A stretch of 64,000 nt of DNA from Gnetum montanum (GCA_015680685.1 MNCI01033476.1:140464-204463); one strand, 5' to 3'; positions 22,491 to 34,378 are shown, numbered from the stretch's first letter. A program made the numbers and translations. Notes: a model not told the origin generated them from the sequence alone.

Positions 22491-22756
22491 AGCTAGTCAA
22501 GACACTATGGTGCTAGCTGCAGCTGACCCCCAATTAATCAGGTCGGGGTTCAATTGTCTTGCAAGCTTGCCATGTGGACCTGCTAAAGCTAAAGGAATGG
22601 AGAGCTCATGATGGATTTCCATTTTTTTCTTAACCTATCAAAATGAGATGAAAGCCTAGTTGAGAGGCACCTATCGGTAGTAATCGTGTATAGTAAAAAC
22701 TTGCAAAGCAATGGTGAGATGTAACTAGCAGAATATGATGTAAAGATTAAAATTTT

Positions 22757-23070
22757 GCCAGTTTAAAGTCATGGAAGACCACTATGGCATGGAGATGCAG
22801 AGCTGCTAAAAGGAAAAATGTAAAACTATCGATATGAGCATGTGCAACTGCTAAAAAGAAAATGTAAAACTACCAATGTGAAAACATGAGATTGCTAGTT
22901 TAGCATCATTGCGGTCTGCGAATGTATAGCAAGTCAAAAATGCTAGTATAAGGTCTTCTTGGACCGCGAAAGTTGCTGCTATGCTACGATTGCTAGTTTA
23001 AGGTCTTTCTGAACCGATAAAAGTGCCACTATGCTATGATTGTTGGTTTAAGGTCTTTTCGGACCGATAA
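22757..23070 (-). repeat. CTAGTTTA stem-loop array between pol and antisense gene (B)
   Basis: Five or six units with stems AGTC/GACC, CATC and GGTC/GACC or variants. The array sits between the start of the RT remnant (-) and the start of the antisense gene (+). Interval 22491-22756 has no recognisable content. Confidence 0.75.
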
Positions 23071-23414
23071 AATCGAAAATATATTTTTTCATTTTTTTTT
23101 GTTTCTCGGGAAAGCAAGCAGTTAGCTTGGAGCGTGTCAAGGTTTTAATGCTAACAATGTTACGATGTCATGGCAAGCATGCTACGCTATATGGCACACT
23201 CTACATTAAACAGAGAGAGAGAACAGCAAGTTTCTCTTTTTTACCATTACAGCCATAAATAGGTATTAAACCCTGGTAAGCTTGTCATTCTCATTGTAAG
23301 ACCGTAGAGCCCATATTCAGTGCACAAAGTAATTCTAGAGCGTAGAGAGATTGTGCTAATAGCAAGTAAGGTGATTTTTTACATCGCAACAAGGAAAAGT
23401 CTTCAAGCAAAGCG
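23071..23414 (+). promoter_or_regulatory. Putative promoter region of antisense gene (B)
   Basis: A T-rich run (23080-23100) and a GAGAGAGA tract (23212-23222) precede CCATAAATAGG near 23252-23262, a TATA-box-like sequence about 155 bp before the ATG at 23415. This is inferred from position and sequence only. Confidence 0.4.
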
Positions 23415-26400
23415 ATGGCTCCAAAGAAGGAATGCACGAATTTGGCACTTGCAATGGTCGAGGAGGTGAAGAAAATCCTAGGGTGCATGACACAAGTGCA
23501 CGTCACGATGCGGGTGGACACATCATTGACCCAGTAGGCCACCATGCTCCTTCTACTTTTTCGTGATTCTATTATTGTTTCTTTTTTTGTTTTCTGCTTT
23601 CATTTTGTATCCTAGTTTTAGCCACCTATGTTTTCTATCATTGCGTTTCTTTAGCCTTTGCATCGATGTTGTTGTTGTCTCAGCTGTGGCGAGTGCATAA
23701 ATGTTACACCATCGTTGCATGCAAGGTTGCTTAAACCTCCACCACTACGATTGTCGTAACTGCGAGGGTTTGGAGAGTTTAAGTTACTTAGCTTTTAAAT
23801 GGTTTGATTTAGGACCCTGAGGAGGGTTGGGCCATGCATGATGTGATAGTATGACACATGTTCTACCGGGGCATATTGTTAATCACCCTGTTAGGATTAA
23901 TTGCTTTGTTGCTACGCTAGGCTATTTTCGTTGCGCTAGCACTTTCATGTTCTTGCTACACTATGTGTAGGAAGAGGGTATATGCTACACTATATGCATG
24001 GACTGCTAGGTATTGCTACGTTGCGTGCACATTGCACTTAGACATGATGCTAACACTTGCTTGTTGTCCTGTGCAGGATGGGGCTAAGGCCAATTCTGAT
24101 TGTCTTGGAAATTGCAGGGGTCCTGTGTCACATAAGCAAACCTGTGGCCAATGCTCCTCCTCCCCAGCTACGTGTGGGGGAGCAGGAGGTTTGGTTCAAG
24201 AAAGGAGCACAGGAGTTCCTACAATACCTCCCTGAACACTTCACTATGATCGTTTGGTCATACCTAGAGGAGGAGGAGGTGGACGCCATAACAGAAGACA
24301 TATTGCCTAGGGCGAGTCAAGGCATCCTGAGGTTTCTGATGGATGGGATAATCATGAGCAGGAAGGGAGAAGGATCTAGTCAACACCCCACAAGGTTAAG
24401 GCATTTGGTCTAGATCTGGGATATGCCTGAGTACAGCTGCTACCATCGTTACAACACATTATTTATTTCACGTTATATGGCAACGTGCTTCCAAAAGCCA
24501 CCAAGAACTATCTACTATGCTGGTGGGTGAGTTTTGTAGCTTTGTTCCACTATGTTGTGTGACACTTTCCATATTGGCTAGATGCTAATAGTTTTTTTTT
24601 TTTTGCTAGCAGGTTCTACATCAACAAGGAAGAGGTTCACGACCAACCAGGTCTACTAACTACAACACAGATAGCCCAACAGGAGTTCTCTTCTGTTGAA
24701 AACCTAGGCACAGGCGTGATTGGTCAATGTGGGGGTGAATACCACACCTACCCATACCTAAACCCAATTCCCTACAATTAGTGCAAGGGAGCTAGTTGGC
24801 TAGATGAGGAGTGGGTAGAGCCCTTCAAACCGATCACGGTTGAATAGGTTCTACTGAGTCTTCTTCCATTCCCATTACTGTACAGACCCAATAGGCCAAA
24901 CAGTAAGTTTTGCATGCTTAAATTTCTTTGCAATCTTTGGATTTTCTATGTTTTTATGCTAAACGTTTTTGTGAAAAATTTTATAGGGGTGAAGAAGCCC
25001 CAGGAGGTGATGGTGGTAACCACTGAGACATAGGGGGCAAACATGTACTTCAAGTACGGAGAAGTAGATGTAAGCCAACGTTGGATAAATAGTGTGGCTT
25101 CGGACTCCTTGGTCCAGAACATCCAAAAGGTTGGGCTTATGGATATATTCCTGGCTCCGAATTCAAGTGTTCCTACCTCCGAGATGCTTTCCTTGGTCAA
25201 CTCCTTTTCTAAAAATGTGGACTACTTCCGCATGCACATACAGGACGTATGGGTGGTCATTGAAATTAATGACTAGCTATTTGCAGACCTATTTGGTGTC
25301 CCCATTGATGGCATTCCTATAGGGTCGAAGAGTAAGAAGGAGCTGACCCTTTAGAAGAAGGACATTAAGAAGTGGTTAGGTATTGCCAAGGAGCAGAAGG
25401 GGCTCCCCATGGAGAAGCTCAAAGAAGGACCCACCACAGAGATTTACCTTGTCTTCGGTGCTCACGCGTTGCCCTAGCTGCTTACCTAAGGGAAGGTCCT
25501 AGGGATTGAGTAGGCTTGGATAATGCATGAGGTCATGGAAGAGGGGACCCATTATAACTGGGCCAGGTTTCTATGTAAAGGGTTGCAGATTAGAATCTTG
25601 GGGCTCCATAAGAAATTAGAGTCCCAATCCAATATACATTATGCCTTTTACATAGCCTGTTTGAGGCATTTCGTGGAGTTTCTGGTGGTTCAAGAGAATG
25701 GAGCTTGGGTCATGTGAAATTGCAACCAGATTTCTAGACCGTGGATCTGCTTGATCCTCTAGACCATCTAAGCCTAAGATCCCCCTGAAATAATTGGGGA
25801 GTTTCTATCTATGATGACTAAGGGCCAGGTGGCCCACAACTTTCATGGCCCAAACAACGTAAGGGAGATGCCCCTTGCTGTAGCCAGTAGCGTGTTGTGG
25901 GTAGAACGTATCATACCTGAGACTGTGCCCAAAAAGTTACAGTGGAAGAGGCCTCCTCCAGCTAAGGAAACCCTTCGCACAGAGGAAGAGGAGGGATGGT
26001 GGTTGTGGCTTAAACTACAGAGGATGCAACCCCCAATTGGTAAATTCTTTTGTTTAATGCCTACCTTGTTATTTTTTTCCATGCTATGCTACGCTAGGCA
26101 GCATAGCATAGCGTAGCACCCACTTTAAGCAAACTTGTTTCAGACTAATACAAACATGTTTCTTGACTAGCAGAGGAAGAAGAAGAAGAAGAAGAAGGTG
26201 ATGAAGAGGTGTTAGCCCTTAAGATGGGGACGATGAATAAAGACACGAAGGCCCCAGTCTTGGAAGAAAGGGCCATGATCAAGAAGGGAAGAACCCCTAT
26301 CGTTAAGGCTGGGGCTCTTGTTATTAGGGAGAATCCTCCTACTAACGAAGAGGATTCTCCTATGAATAAAAAATCCACTGGTCTCCTAAAAGGAAAGGCA

Positions 26401-27858
26401 CTAGCACATGAAGAAGTGGCTCGTACAGACTTGGTAGGGACCTCTACCAAGGCTATTTCCATCATCTTGCATCAGCAAGAAGGGAGACCGCAATCAGACA
26501 CTAGTGAGTTCAGCAATGTGTTTGCCTTGTCCTAGTCCATTTCAGCCATTGTTGATATGTTTAGTTATGTAACAGGCACTACTATTGATGCTACAGGACC
26601 TCCTCTAGCTTGTGTAGAATCATGGGTCAAGATCCCTAATAAGTTTGCATACATGTAAGGAATCATCGACGACATGATCAACCACCTTCAGCAGGTGGGC
26701 CCTGACGCAGGTAAGTAGTAGTGTCAGGTGCTTTCATGTTGCTATGCTAGAGTTTCTTGAGTTTGCTAATTTTTCTATGCTAACACGATTGCTACGCTCT
26801 TTGTGTCATGGAAACCTCTTGGCTCAAATGGGACCCGACACATCCTTTGAAAGTTGGTGTTGTGCCTACATTCCCATCCAAAGTGACCGAGGTGTCTCGT
26901 CACGTGTATTATGAGGCTTGCAAATGCACTTTACACTCGGTGTGCTCCTTGTGGGAGTACAAGTGTGTCAATGAGGACCTATGGAAATAGGTCCAAAAAG
27001 CTGAGCAAAGTGAGGCCGACCTGAGGGCCGAGGTGGAGGATCACAAGTCGAGGAACGAATTCCTCATAGCCCATGACACTAATAATGAGGATTGGTGCAC
27101 GGTTGTGATAGATTATGCCAGGTTTTGGATAGTCGTGTGTTAGAATGTTGAAGCCACCCACGAAATAATAGAACATCAAATGCAAATGGACTTGCTAGCC
27201 CAAAAGTATTAAGATTTGAAAGATTTCAGCACCAAGGTTTACGAATGGGGGCAGTCCCAGAAAAACCACAAACATATATATAAAGGAGAAAATTCCACCC
27301 ATCGTAAATTGCACAGGGACGCTACTGTGGAGGCGTTTACGTATAAAGTATTCGTAAATATTATTGATGCTTCTAAGGCCTATGCCAAGTTCAAAGAGCA
27401 GGTAAAGGTTACGGAATCTCCTGACCTGAAAGTCGACCTTCCCACATGAGAGACCATGACCATCTCCTTTTCTCCAAGACCACCAAGGTGGAAAACCATT
27501 GAAAGGGAGAGAGCTGCTGCGGATGCTAAACCCAGCAATAGGTGTTGGGTGGACATCACCGCAGAGGAGGTCTGGCACCACCTCAGGCTCGATTTAGACC
27601 GGATACCCTTCGATACAGACGCAGGTTCTTCTCAGGTTAATCGCTTTCTATTGTATTAATTTTTATGCTCTTTTGTAGCGTGTGTGCATTTCTTTAGCTG
27701 ACTACTTCATTCCTACGATGCAGGCTCCATATGAGGATGCAGGGCCCATGGAGAGAAGGAATGAAGAATCGGTAGAGGACAACATAGGGGAAGGTGATGC
27801 AAAAGGTGATGATGTAGAAATGCATGGCAAAAATGATGCAAACAAGGACAACCCATGA
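23415..27858 (+). pseudogene. Antisense spliced gene of element B, family unknown
   Basis: Lies on + while all other genes of B are on -, between protease and RT. Proposed exons: 23415-23533, 24077-24526, 24613-24902, 24987-26039, 26174-26710, about 26811-27635 and 27724-27858 (stop). Introns start GT and end AG (for example GTGAGT at 24527, CTAGCAG at 24606-24612, GTAAGT at 24903 and 26711), except the acceptor before 26811, which is not visible. Protein features in order: basic N-terminus, a VWF...FTMIVWSYLEE helix domain, LFADLFGVPIDG (about 25280-25320), NIHYAFYIACLRHFVEFLV, an acidic Glu-rich linker, a helical region with KVYEWGQSQKNHKH, and an acidic Asp/Glu/Asn tail. Premature stops (for example 24411 and 25719) show decay. 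It aligns with C 57444-61614. I do not recognise the family; a weak likeness of the FGVPIDG region to plant mobile-domain proteins is only a guess. Confidence 0.7.
26082..26118 (+). repeat. CTACGCTATG palindrome inside antisense-gene intron (B)
   Basis: GCTATGCTACGCTAGGCAGC and its inverse sit inside the intron 26040-26173. It is the same word as in the B LTRs. Another cluster lies in intron 1 (23905-24015). Confidence 0.65.
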
Positions 27859-28030
27859 CAGCATGGGATTTGTTTTCTAGAATTTTGATATTTTGTAATG
27901 ATTTTTGCAAACATTGTCTAAAAGGTAAAATTTCTGAATAAAAAAGAGACTTTCGGAAAAGAAACTAATTTTGCATTAACTTGTTCATTGTCTACATGTT
28001 ACGTTTTATGTAAAATGTTCATGCTTTCAT

Positions 28031-28310
28031 GTGCTAGTTTTAGGCCATTTCGGGCCATTGCTAGTTTTAAGCCATTTTGGGCCATTGCTAGTTTTAGGCC
28101 ATTTCAAGCCATTGCTAGTTTTAGGCCATTTCGGGCCATTGCTAGTTTTACGCCATTTTGGGCCATTGCTAGTTTTAGGCCATTTCAAGCCATTGCTAGT
28201 TTTAGGCCATTTCGGGCCATTGCTAATTTTAGGCCATTTTGGGCCTTTTCTAGTTTTAGGCCATTTTGGTCCATTATGTAACATAATTTTAGGCCATTTT
28301 GGGCCACTAC
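28031..28310 (-). repeat. GGCC-type stem-loop array between antisense gene and gag-pro (B)
   Basis: Ten near-identical units of 27-28 bp, GCTAGTTTTAGGCC, loop, GGGCCATT. It separates the 3' ends of two convergent genes (antisense gene stop at 27858, gag-pro end near 28440). The regular spacing gives spurious open frames on both strands. Confidence 0.9.
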
Positions 28311-28439
28311 ATATCATGCCAAAAGGACGGTACATTAGCAAAGCAAAAGGTAGCGAATATACAACGGATGGCAACTGGGTAGGAAGCAGTGAGGTTGCTA
28401 CGCTATGCGTAGCTACTTCTTCACCTAGCTTGGGTTGAG

Positions 28440-29030
28440 CAAAATGTAAGGTCGAGGCACTTTGCCAAGGCCTTCATTTCCATTGTTGTCCCCCGCTTGG
28501 AAGGGTAACTCAGCCCACATACTTTCGTTTTGGTAACCAAATTGCTAAGCTGATTCCCCCACAGGATGGTTAATGTGTGCATAAGCAGGTGCTTCATTCT
28601 CAAAAGTTATGACCTCTAAGCCCTGCTCCATGTCTATGTTATTGATAGCTTGCCCTACTACTTCATCACCATGGATCACCACCTCCCTACCTACGTATGG
28701 TAGGTGGATTTCCTGGTGAATGGGTGAAGAGATAGCCCTAAGTTGTGCCAACCATGATCTCCCCAAGATCATGTTGAACCCGAACATTTCCTCGACTATG
28801 ATGAACATTGCGTTTGTGCGGAACTGGTCCCCTACCACAAAGTCTATGTGGATTATGCCCTTCACCAGGATGTGTGCCCCATTGAATGACCTCAGGCATG
28901 ATGTCATTATGGGTTTGATCTGGTCGACCACGCCCAATTTGTCCACAATAGGGAAGGGGATGACATTCATGGTAGCCCCATCATCAACATGTACCCTTCA
29001 GATCTGGTGTTGGCCGACCTAAATTATGAT
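28440..29030 (-). pseudogene. Retropepsin-like protease (B)
   Basis: Minus-strand VHVDDGATMNVIPFP at about 29010-28955 is the active-site strand (D-D-G). It is followed by KGIIHIDFVVGDQF, EEMFGFNMILGRSWL and HQEIHLPYVGREVVIHGDE to 28640. The last part contains the W-A-E-L-P-F segment (near 28500) shared with C. The whole 141-codon frame 28970-28545 is open; a single shift separates it from the active-site strand. Close to A (11100-11640) and C (62300-63050). Confidence 0.85.
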
Positions 29031-30290
29031 GAATAGATGTGCTATAGTCACCTAACCCCTTTCAGGATCTTACCTAATGGCGTCATTGCAGAAAGTGAGT
29101 TGAGACGGTTCTTGCTCTACGAGTGCAGAGGGAAGCATGACCGAGTGGATCGCTTCCTCTTCCGCTAGCATGTCTTTGTTGACTGGAATCGCTATTAATT
29201 TGCGAATCAGAGCCTCACGGTGTGGGACAGACGTGATGATTAGGTCATACAAGATTAGTGTAGTATTTTTTTGTTTTAGAGCTTGTTCAACTTAAGTGAA
29301 GACATCCAAGAGGTCTTGGCCGCCCCCCTATTTAACGCTTTCCTCCTCTTCTATTCGTCCCAGAAGACGAATTTCCTGAGGAGGGGTGACTTCGGATCTA
29401 GGCTTAGACCCTTTTTGGCAAGGTGACGCGGACTGTGCAGTTATAGAAACATTCATCTTTGGTGATGAGGGCGTAGATGCAGGGGGTGGAGATGTAGGTT
29501 TGAAAGTACCAGGGGCAGCACTCCCTCTTGATGTCTCACCTACAAAATGCACTTTTTATTTTTTAGGATGAGAAGGTTGTTCAGCTATCTTATGCGGGGT
29601 GGGGGCTGTCGAATGGATCGGCCCCCTAATGATAAAAGGAGCTAACAGTGTTAATGTGCAGGGTGGTGTGGTTTCACTAATAAGTGGCATAGAGATGGAT
29701 GGCTGGGGAGTGACTCTTACAATGAATGGTTGTTGCAAGCTTTGGTCAACCACTGGTGATGCTGGTGCACTACGCTGAGGCACAGGGACCATGAATGGCT
29801 ACTAGGGTGGGCTAGGATCATTGTCAATATCGATGGTATTGATGACATAACCAGCATTGTTGATGTTGAGGGGGTCTGTGTAGACATGCATAGATTGGTT
29901 CTCAGGGCATACTGGGTTGCTTTCATCCAACACCAATTTTTCCTAATCAATCAATCTCTGGATGTCATCCTGCAACACCATATAGTAATTTTTGTTGTGA
30001 CCACACTATTGGTGATAGTCATAAAACCTATCTAGTCTGAAACCCTTAGGAACTAGGTGCTCATTGGGCAAGGCCAAGGAGGGGTTCCTAAGGATCTTGT
30101 AGTAGCGTTGATGTTTCCTAATTACTTCTTCTGACATCTACTTATGTTGGATGTGCCTTGCTGCCAATAGCTGCTTCAGAAGTTCTGAAGGCTTGAGAGG
30201 TAGTGGGGTGTACTTTGAGTGATCTTTACACTCAAAGTTCATTTTGGGTTGTGCAGATATCTCAGGTGTGGGAACTGGAGATTGCAGTGT
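29031..30290 (-). pseudogene. Gag-protease linker with PFVIKVP-like repeats (B)
   Basis: Broken frames on the minus strand. 29252-29070 is helical, 29552-29328 is Pro/Ser-rich, and 29792-29556 holds Q-P-F-I-V-R-V and A-P-F-I-I-R-G repeats homologous to the linker of A and C. Around 29950-30200 a poorly conserved basic segment corresponds to 12505-12772 of A. No enzymatic motif is present. Confidence 0.6.
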
Positions 30291-31060
30291 GTTGCCCTAC
30301 TTGGGCATGGGGTTAGTTGTGGGTATGGTAATTTTCTTGTTGTTCTTATTACCATTGTTACCAAGTCTAGGCTTGGCCTTAGTTGCCACAGTAGCCACTG
30401 TGGTTGTTGGTGCTTTATCTTTGTCCTTCTTTGTGAAGGTGTTTTTGTAGGCAAAGTAGGCCGGGTCATTGCTTTCCTCGACCACGTCTTATATACTCTT
30501 AGTTTGAGCAAAGACTTGACTAAGAGTGTGAGGGGTGAGGTATTATAGTTTAGACTTGATAAATTCATTCACTACACCCTTAAATATAGTGAGAAAGTGG
30601 GCCTCTGCGATGGGCTTGCGGATTTCATTAAGGGTTACGCTCCATTGCTGGATGAACTTATGGACCAGTTCCAGAGGCTCCTGCTTCACGCTCATTAACT
30701 AGTCCAGTGTGGTTTCTACCTTCAAGTTATACTTGAAGCACATCACGAATTGGGTCAAAAGCTCTTCTAGAGTTGAAATGGATGAGCACGGCAATGCGCG
30801 GTATGAATCCAAGGCTCTCCCAGCTAGGGACATGGTGAAGACAAAAATAATCGTGTGTGGCCATTGTTGCAAGAGGAGAGACTCAGACCTAAAGGTAACC
30901 AGATGTGCGTTGGGATCCCCCTCCCCATTGTACTTCATGAAGTGGGGAAGAGACATCCCTGGGGGTAACGTCAGAGCAAGGATTGCAAGGCTGATGGGGT
31001 CATCCTGGTAAAATTTCATGACTTGTACCGTGTCAGACTCGACAACCTTAAGGCATTTGA
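30290..31060 (-). pseudogene. Gag capsid-like domain (B)
   Basis: Minus strand 31019-30699 reads LPHFMKYNGEGDPNAHLVTF, LAGRALDSYRALP and FVMCFKYNL. After one stop it continues with FKGVVNEFIKSKL and a basic Thr/Lys/Asn-rich tail to about 30290. Same domain order as A (12773-13636), with more stops. Confidence 0.8.
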
Positions 31061-32206
31061 TTTCCTCAGTGAGGGTCTAGATGAGCTGGAATGCTTGGTC
31101 CAGACCTTGCAACATTGTGGATGGTTGGGGAACTGCTGAGGTAGTTCCCATATATGGAATGGTGGGGGTGGTGACGTGACCCACTAGTAGTACCATTGAG
31201 ATAGCCCCTGTGAATGGTGCTGCTTGCACTGTCCACCACCTAGCAGGTAGTGCTATTGGAGCAACAACTGCGAGTTGTGCTATCGGATAGACCTCTTGTA
31301 TCATCGACGGAATAGACCATAACCCCGTGTTGGGTTGTACCATTTGTGGGGTTTGGTAGGTTTGAGGGTGAGCATAATGAGACATCTGCAACAATTGTGG
31401 AATATTCAAGGAAGTAAATGGGGTCCACCATGTGGACAGGCCCAGGCCTACACAAATGCGAATGTAGGAATTGAAACGAAAGTTGCATATGATTTTGAAG
31501 TAGGTACAGTATGAACATGCGGTAGGGTAGCCATGATTGGTGCATGATGCGCTACAAGAATGGACTGATGAACAGTTTGTGGAGGCATAGTTTTTGTAAG
31601 TGAAATATGGGAATAAGGGTGTTGATACGTTGGGAAGGTGACATGGCTACCCATTGCGGTTGTAGTTGCAGGCTATGGGAGCATAGGCGTGATTGCAAAG
31701 GGAGTGGCACCAGACAATGAATTAGCCCAGAAGAACTGGGTAGGAGGGACAAGAATGGGGTTGGTTTGACCTTCCTCGTTGGATTGGGAATCAAGTTCCT
31801 CCTGTCCATCCTAGAAGGCATCATCCTAGTTAGATGTTGTGTCATGTTGCTCCCTAAGCCTAGCCAACTAGATTAGTTGGTCTAGAAGCCTTTGGTTTGT
31901 CTATGTCAAAGGTATGGAAGCATCGGGAGTGGGAACAAACTCCTTCCCATTGTAGTAAGTGAACTCGAAGCTGCATTTTCCTTTGAACTTGTGTGCATCC
32001 AAAGGCAGGTTTGCCTAAACCTTTGCACAGAGGAAGTTATAATGCTCATATTGCTGTGCCAAGCCCTCAGGTCCCCAATTTTGGATCCTGAGGGATCGAC
32101 GTGTTTCCAGCATCGGGTTCAGCAGTTTTTTGGCACTTGTGATGCCTTGAACCATGATGAAAACCTCAACGTTGAAGGTATTAGTAGCAGTAGTTGCTGA
32201 AGTCAT
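31061..32206 (-). pseudogene. Gag N-terminal region or upstream ORF (B)
   Basis: From a possible ATG near 32206 the minus strand encodes a Thr/Ala-rich start, then RRSLRIQNWGPEGLAQQYEHY and a Lys/Phe-rich stretch to about 31900. It then becomes Pro/His/Thr-rich (31840-31240) up to a T-E-E-I-K-C-L-K helix directly before the capsid domain. Frameshifts prevent deciding whether this is one Gag N-terminus or a separate ORF1, as known for Ogre-type elements. Confidence 0.5.
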
Positions 32207-32637
32207 TGTTACTAAGCTAGATAGTTTTGCAAACGTGAAAAAAAAGCAAGGAAATTGGAAAGCTAAAAAATTTTGCGAACGGGAAGAGCAAAGAAGTTCA
32301 CAAGTAATCAAAAATGCTTTATGTCTTGCAGGGCTCCCAAGGAACCGTCGAGGTGACCAATCTATACCACACGATGCGTAAACAACCGCAAAACAGTGTC
32401 ACGTTTACACTAGTGTGCGATAGGGTATAGAGCGCATGCAAGACTACCATAAGATAGGCAAGCCAGTTGGCAACTAGAGGCTTTATGTCCTGTAGGACTC
32501 CTAAGGAACCGTCGAGGCAACCAATCTGCACTACATGATGCATAAACAACCATAGATGGGTGTCAAGTTTATGCTAATGCGTATCAGGGTGTAGAAGGCT
32601 TACAAGACTACCGTGACATGCAGAAAGGGCATCAAAA
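32207..32637 (-). other. 5' leader of element B with tandem duplication
   Basis: Between PBS and gag. Two diverged copies of a unit of about 160 bp occupy 32317-32479 and 32480-32635, each starting GCTTTATGTC and containing AAGGAACCGTCGAGG. No coding sequence is seen. Confidence 0.65.
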
Positions 32638-32656
32638 GGCCCTCCTTCTAGCACCA
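32638..32656 (-). promoter_or_regulatory. Primer binding site of B
   Basis: The minus strand reads TGGTGCTAGAAGGAGGGCC, identical to the A PBS, a few bases inside the 5' LTR. Confidence 0.75.
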
Positions 32657-32663
32657 AAGAAAC

Positions 32664-34373
32664 TATAGTGACCAAAAACGTTGGCTGCTGGAAAACACCA
32701 AGAGGTCATTGGTCATTGACAGTCTCAACCCTATTTCCATGGGAGGGCCATGTTGGCTGGAATGGAAACGGGGTACCCTGAATGGTCTGGTCAATCAGAC
32801 AGGGACTTAGTCAGTGTTAATATAACCTTTTGCAACTGGGTAATTTGAAAATGATACTGATAGCGCGAAGTAATTCTTGAATGTAAAAAAGGTAGAAAAT
32901 AATGTCAAATGAAAATGATATGTGAGAGACAATATAAAATGCAGTTAGAAAAATGCACCACTTTGAAGCTACAACTTCGCTCTGTCAAGATGGATACGAT
33001 CGGTTACACAGTGCTAGGAAGTGTAGAGATCCCAAGGGTAACCAAGACATGTAGAACAAGGTGGCTGTGTGCTTGAATGTGGACTCAAGTGCTAACGATG
33101 CAAAGTGCTACCAAGGTGGTAGAAAAGAGTAGAACGAGATGCCAACTAAGATTGCTAACTATTAACAATGTCAAACAAAAAGCTTACAATGCTCAAGGTT
33201 ACAATGCTAACATTTTTGCTTGTCAGCCAACAAAATTATTAGCCGACTGATATTGCCAAAGGACCTGGGGGATTAAGAACCTAAAAAATGCTGAAAAAGC
33301 TTGAGGGCCCAGAGAGATCTGGTAAGTGTTACTCATTGGGGTATTTAGAGGACCTAGGTTGTGCGAAAGATGATATTTGGAGACCATGTGCCTTGGGCCT
33401 ATGCTGACCTGTCTATGCTGCATGTGCCTACATAACCGTTGGATGAGCCCACCATGCCGTAATTACAAGTCTACTACATCCTAATTCCACTTTCATAGCA
33501 ACGGTGCAATTAGGTGAGGTGCATTGATGTCACGTACTCACTTTCCATGCCTTGCTATGCTTTGTAGCGTAGCATTTGGCATAGCGTAGCATCTTGTCAT
33601 ACTGTTCTACACTACACAGCGTAGCGTAGTCGCTAGTTTAAAGTAAAGTCTGCATCGTGTCCTGTTGCATGCATTGGAAACCTTTGCAATGTTGTGACTA
33701 TTAGTCGCAAGTTTTCTACGCTATGCTACACTACATAGCGTATCATAGCGTAGCAATTGTCCTTAGTCGTAAAAACATTTCCAATCCATAAACTTTTCCT
33801 TTTGCACTACAAAGCTTGCAATCTTGCTGATCCCGCCCTTTAAGATGCCTTCTGTCACTTTCATAGAATTGCTACGCCTCACTATGCCATGTAGCTTAGC
33901 GTAGCGTAGCAGCAAACATGACCTATTTCTGGCCAAGTCCATTGCTTTCTAATGGAAGGAGACATTGTTGAAGGACTTGAAGTCAGGTGAAGAGGGCTGA
34001 CTGTCCAGCGTTTCCTACATTGTGCTACACCATGTAGCACACCATAGCATAGCACTATGCTTCTGCAAACATCTTCTGAAGTTTGCTATGCTATTTAGTG
34101 TAGTGTAGCATAACAAAGCTCCTTAACTTAGAAAACTTGCTGAAGCATTTTACGCATTCTAAGCACTGCTTATAAGTGTACCGTCGGCTAGATGAACTAC
34201 TCAAGTGGGTAGGCTGAAGAATCCATTTAGTTTGTTGACACCTGGGGTAGAAAACTTGTCAAACTAGACAGTCTGAACTTCAGAGCATCCATCTCCTAAA
34301 GAACTGTCGTGATGCTGCGTCATTTGCAAAGACCTGGTGAAGCAAGGATGCCTTCGAATTTTTGGCTATTTCA
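32664..34373 (-). repeat. 5' LTR of element B
   Basis: On the minus strand it runs from TGAAATAGCC (34373; one or two changes from TGAAACACC) to near 32664. A degraded TATA box is at 33352-33359. Palindromic CTACGCTATG clusters occur at 33545-33630, 33715-33755, 33870-33910, 34010-34060 and 34080-34115. The U5 hairpin CCCTG...CAGGG is at 32776-32804. Confidence 0.85.
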
Positions 34374-34378
34374 ATCAA
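34374..34378. repeat. Target-site duplication ATCAA, right of B
   Basis: Identical to 16972-16976. Confidence 0.85.

Larger units (their letters stand above)
16977..34373 (-). mobile_element. Tat-lineage element B, full length 17.4 kb
   Basis: The minus-strand order is 5' LTR (34373-32664), PBS, leader with duplication, gag, linker, protease, hairpin array, antisense gene, hairpin array, RT remnant, RNase H, second RNase H, integrase, hairpin array, 3' UTR, PPT and 3' LTR (18682-16977), closed by ATCAA duplications. The dual RNase H is the hallmark of the Tat lineage. The RT catalytic core is missing and integrase residues are altered, so it cannot move by itself. Confidence 0.9.

Noticed and set aside
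23415-27858. Antisense gene as an ordinary host gene that element B inserted around
   Set aside because: It lies inside B's own ATCAA-bounded unit and recurs at the same place in C, so it is part of the elements. Ancient capture from the host remains possible.
28031-28310. Regular 27-28 bp repeats resembling a CRISPR array
   Set aside because: There are no unique spacers of constant length, units abut each other, and the context is a plant LTR retrotransposon. Units belong to the stem-loop family.
30219-30568. Long open frames on the + strand opposite Gag of B
   Set aside because: They are shadows of the minus-strand Gag frame, with no family features and no conservation in A.
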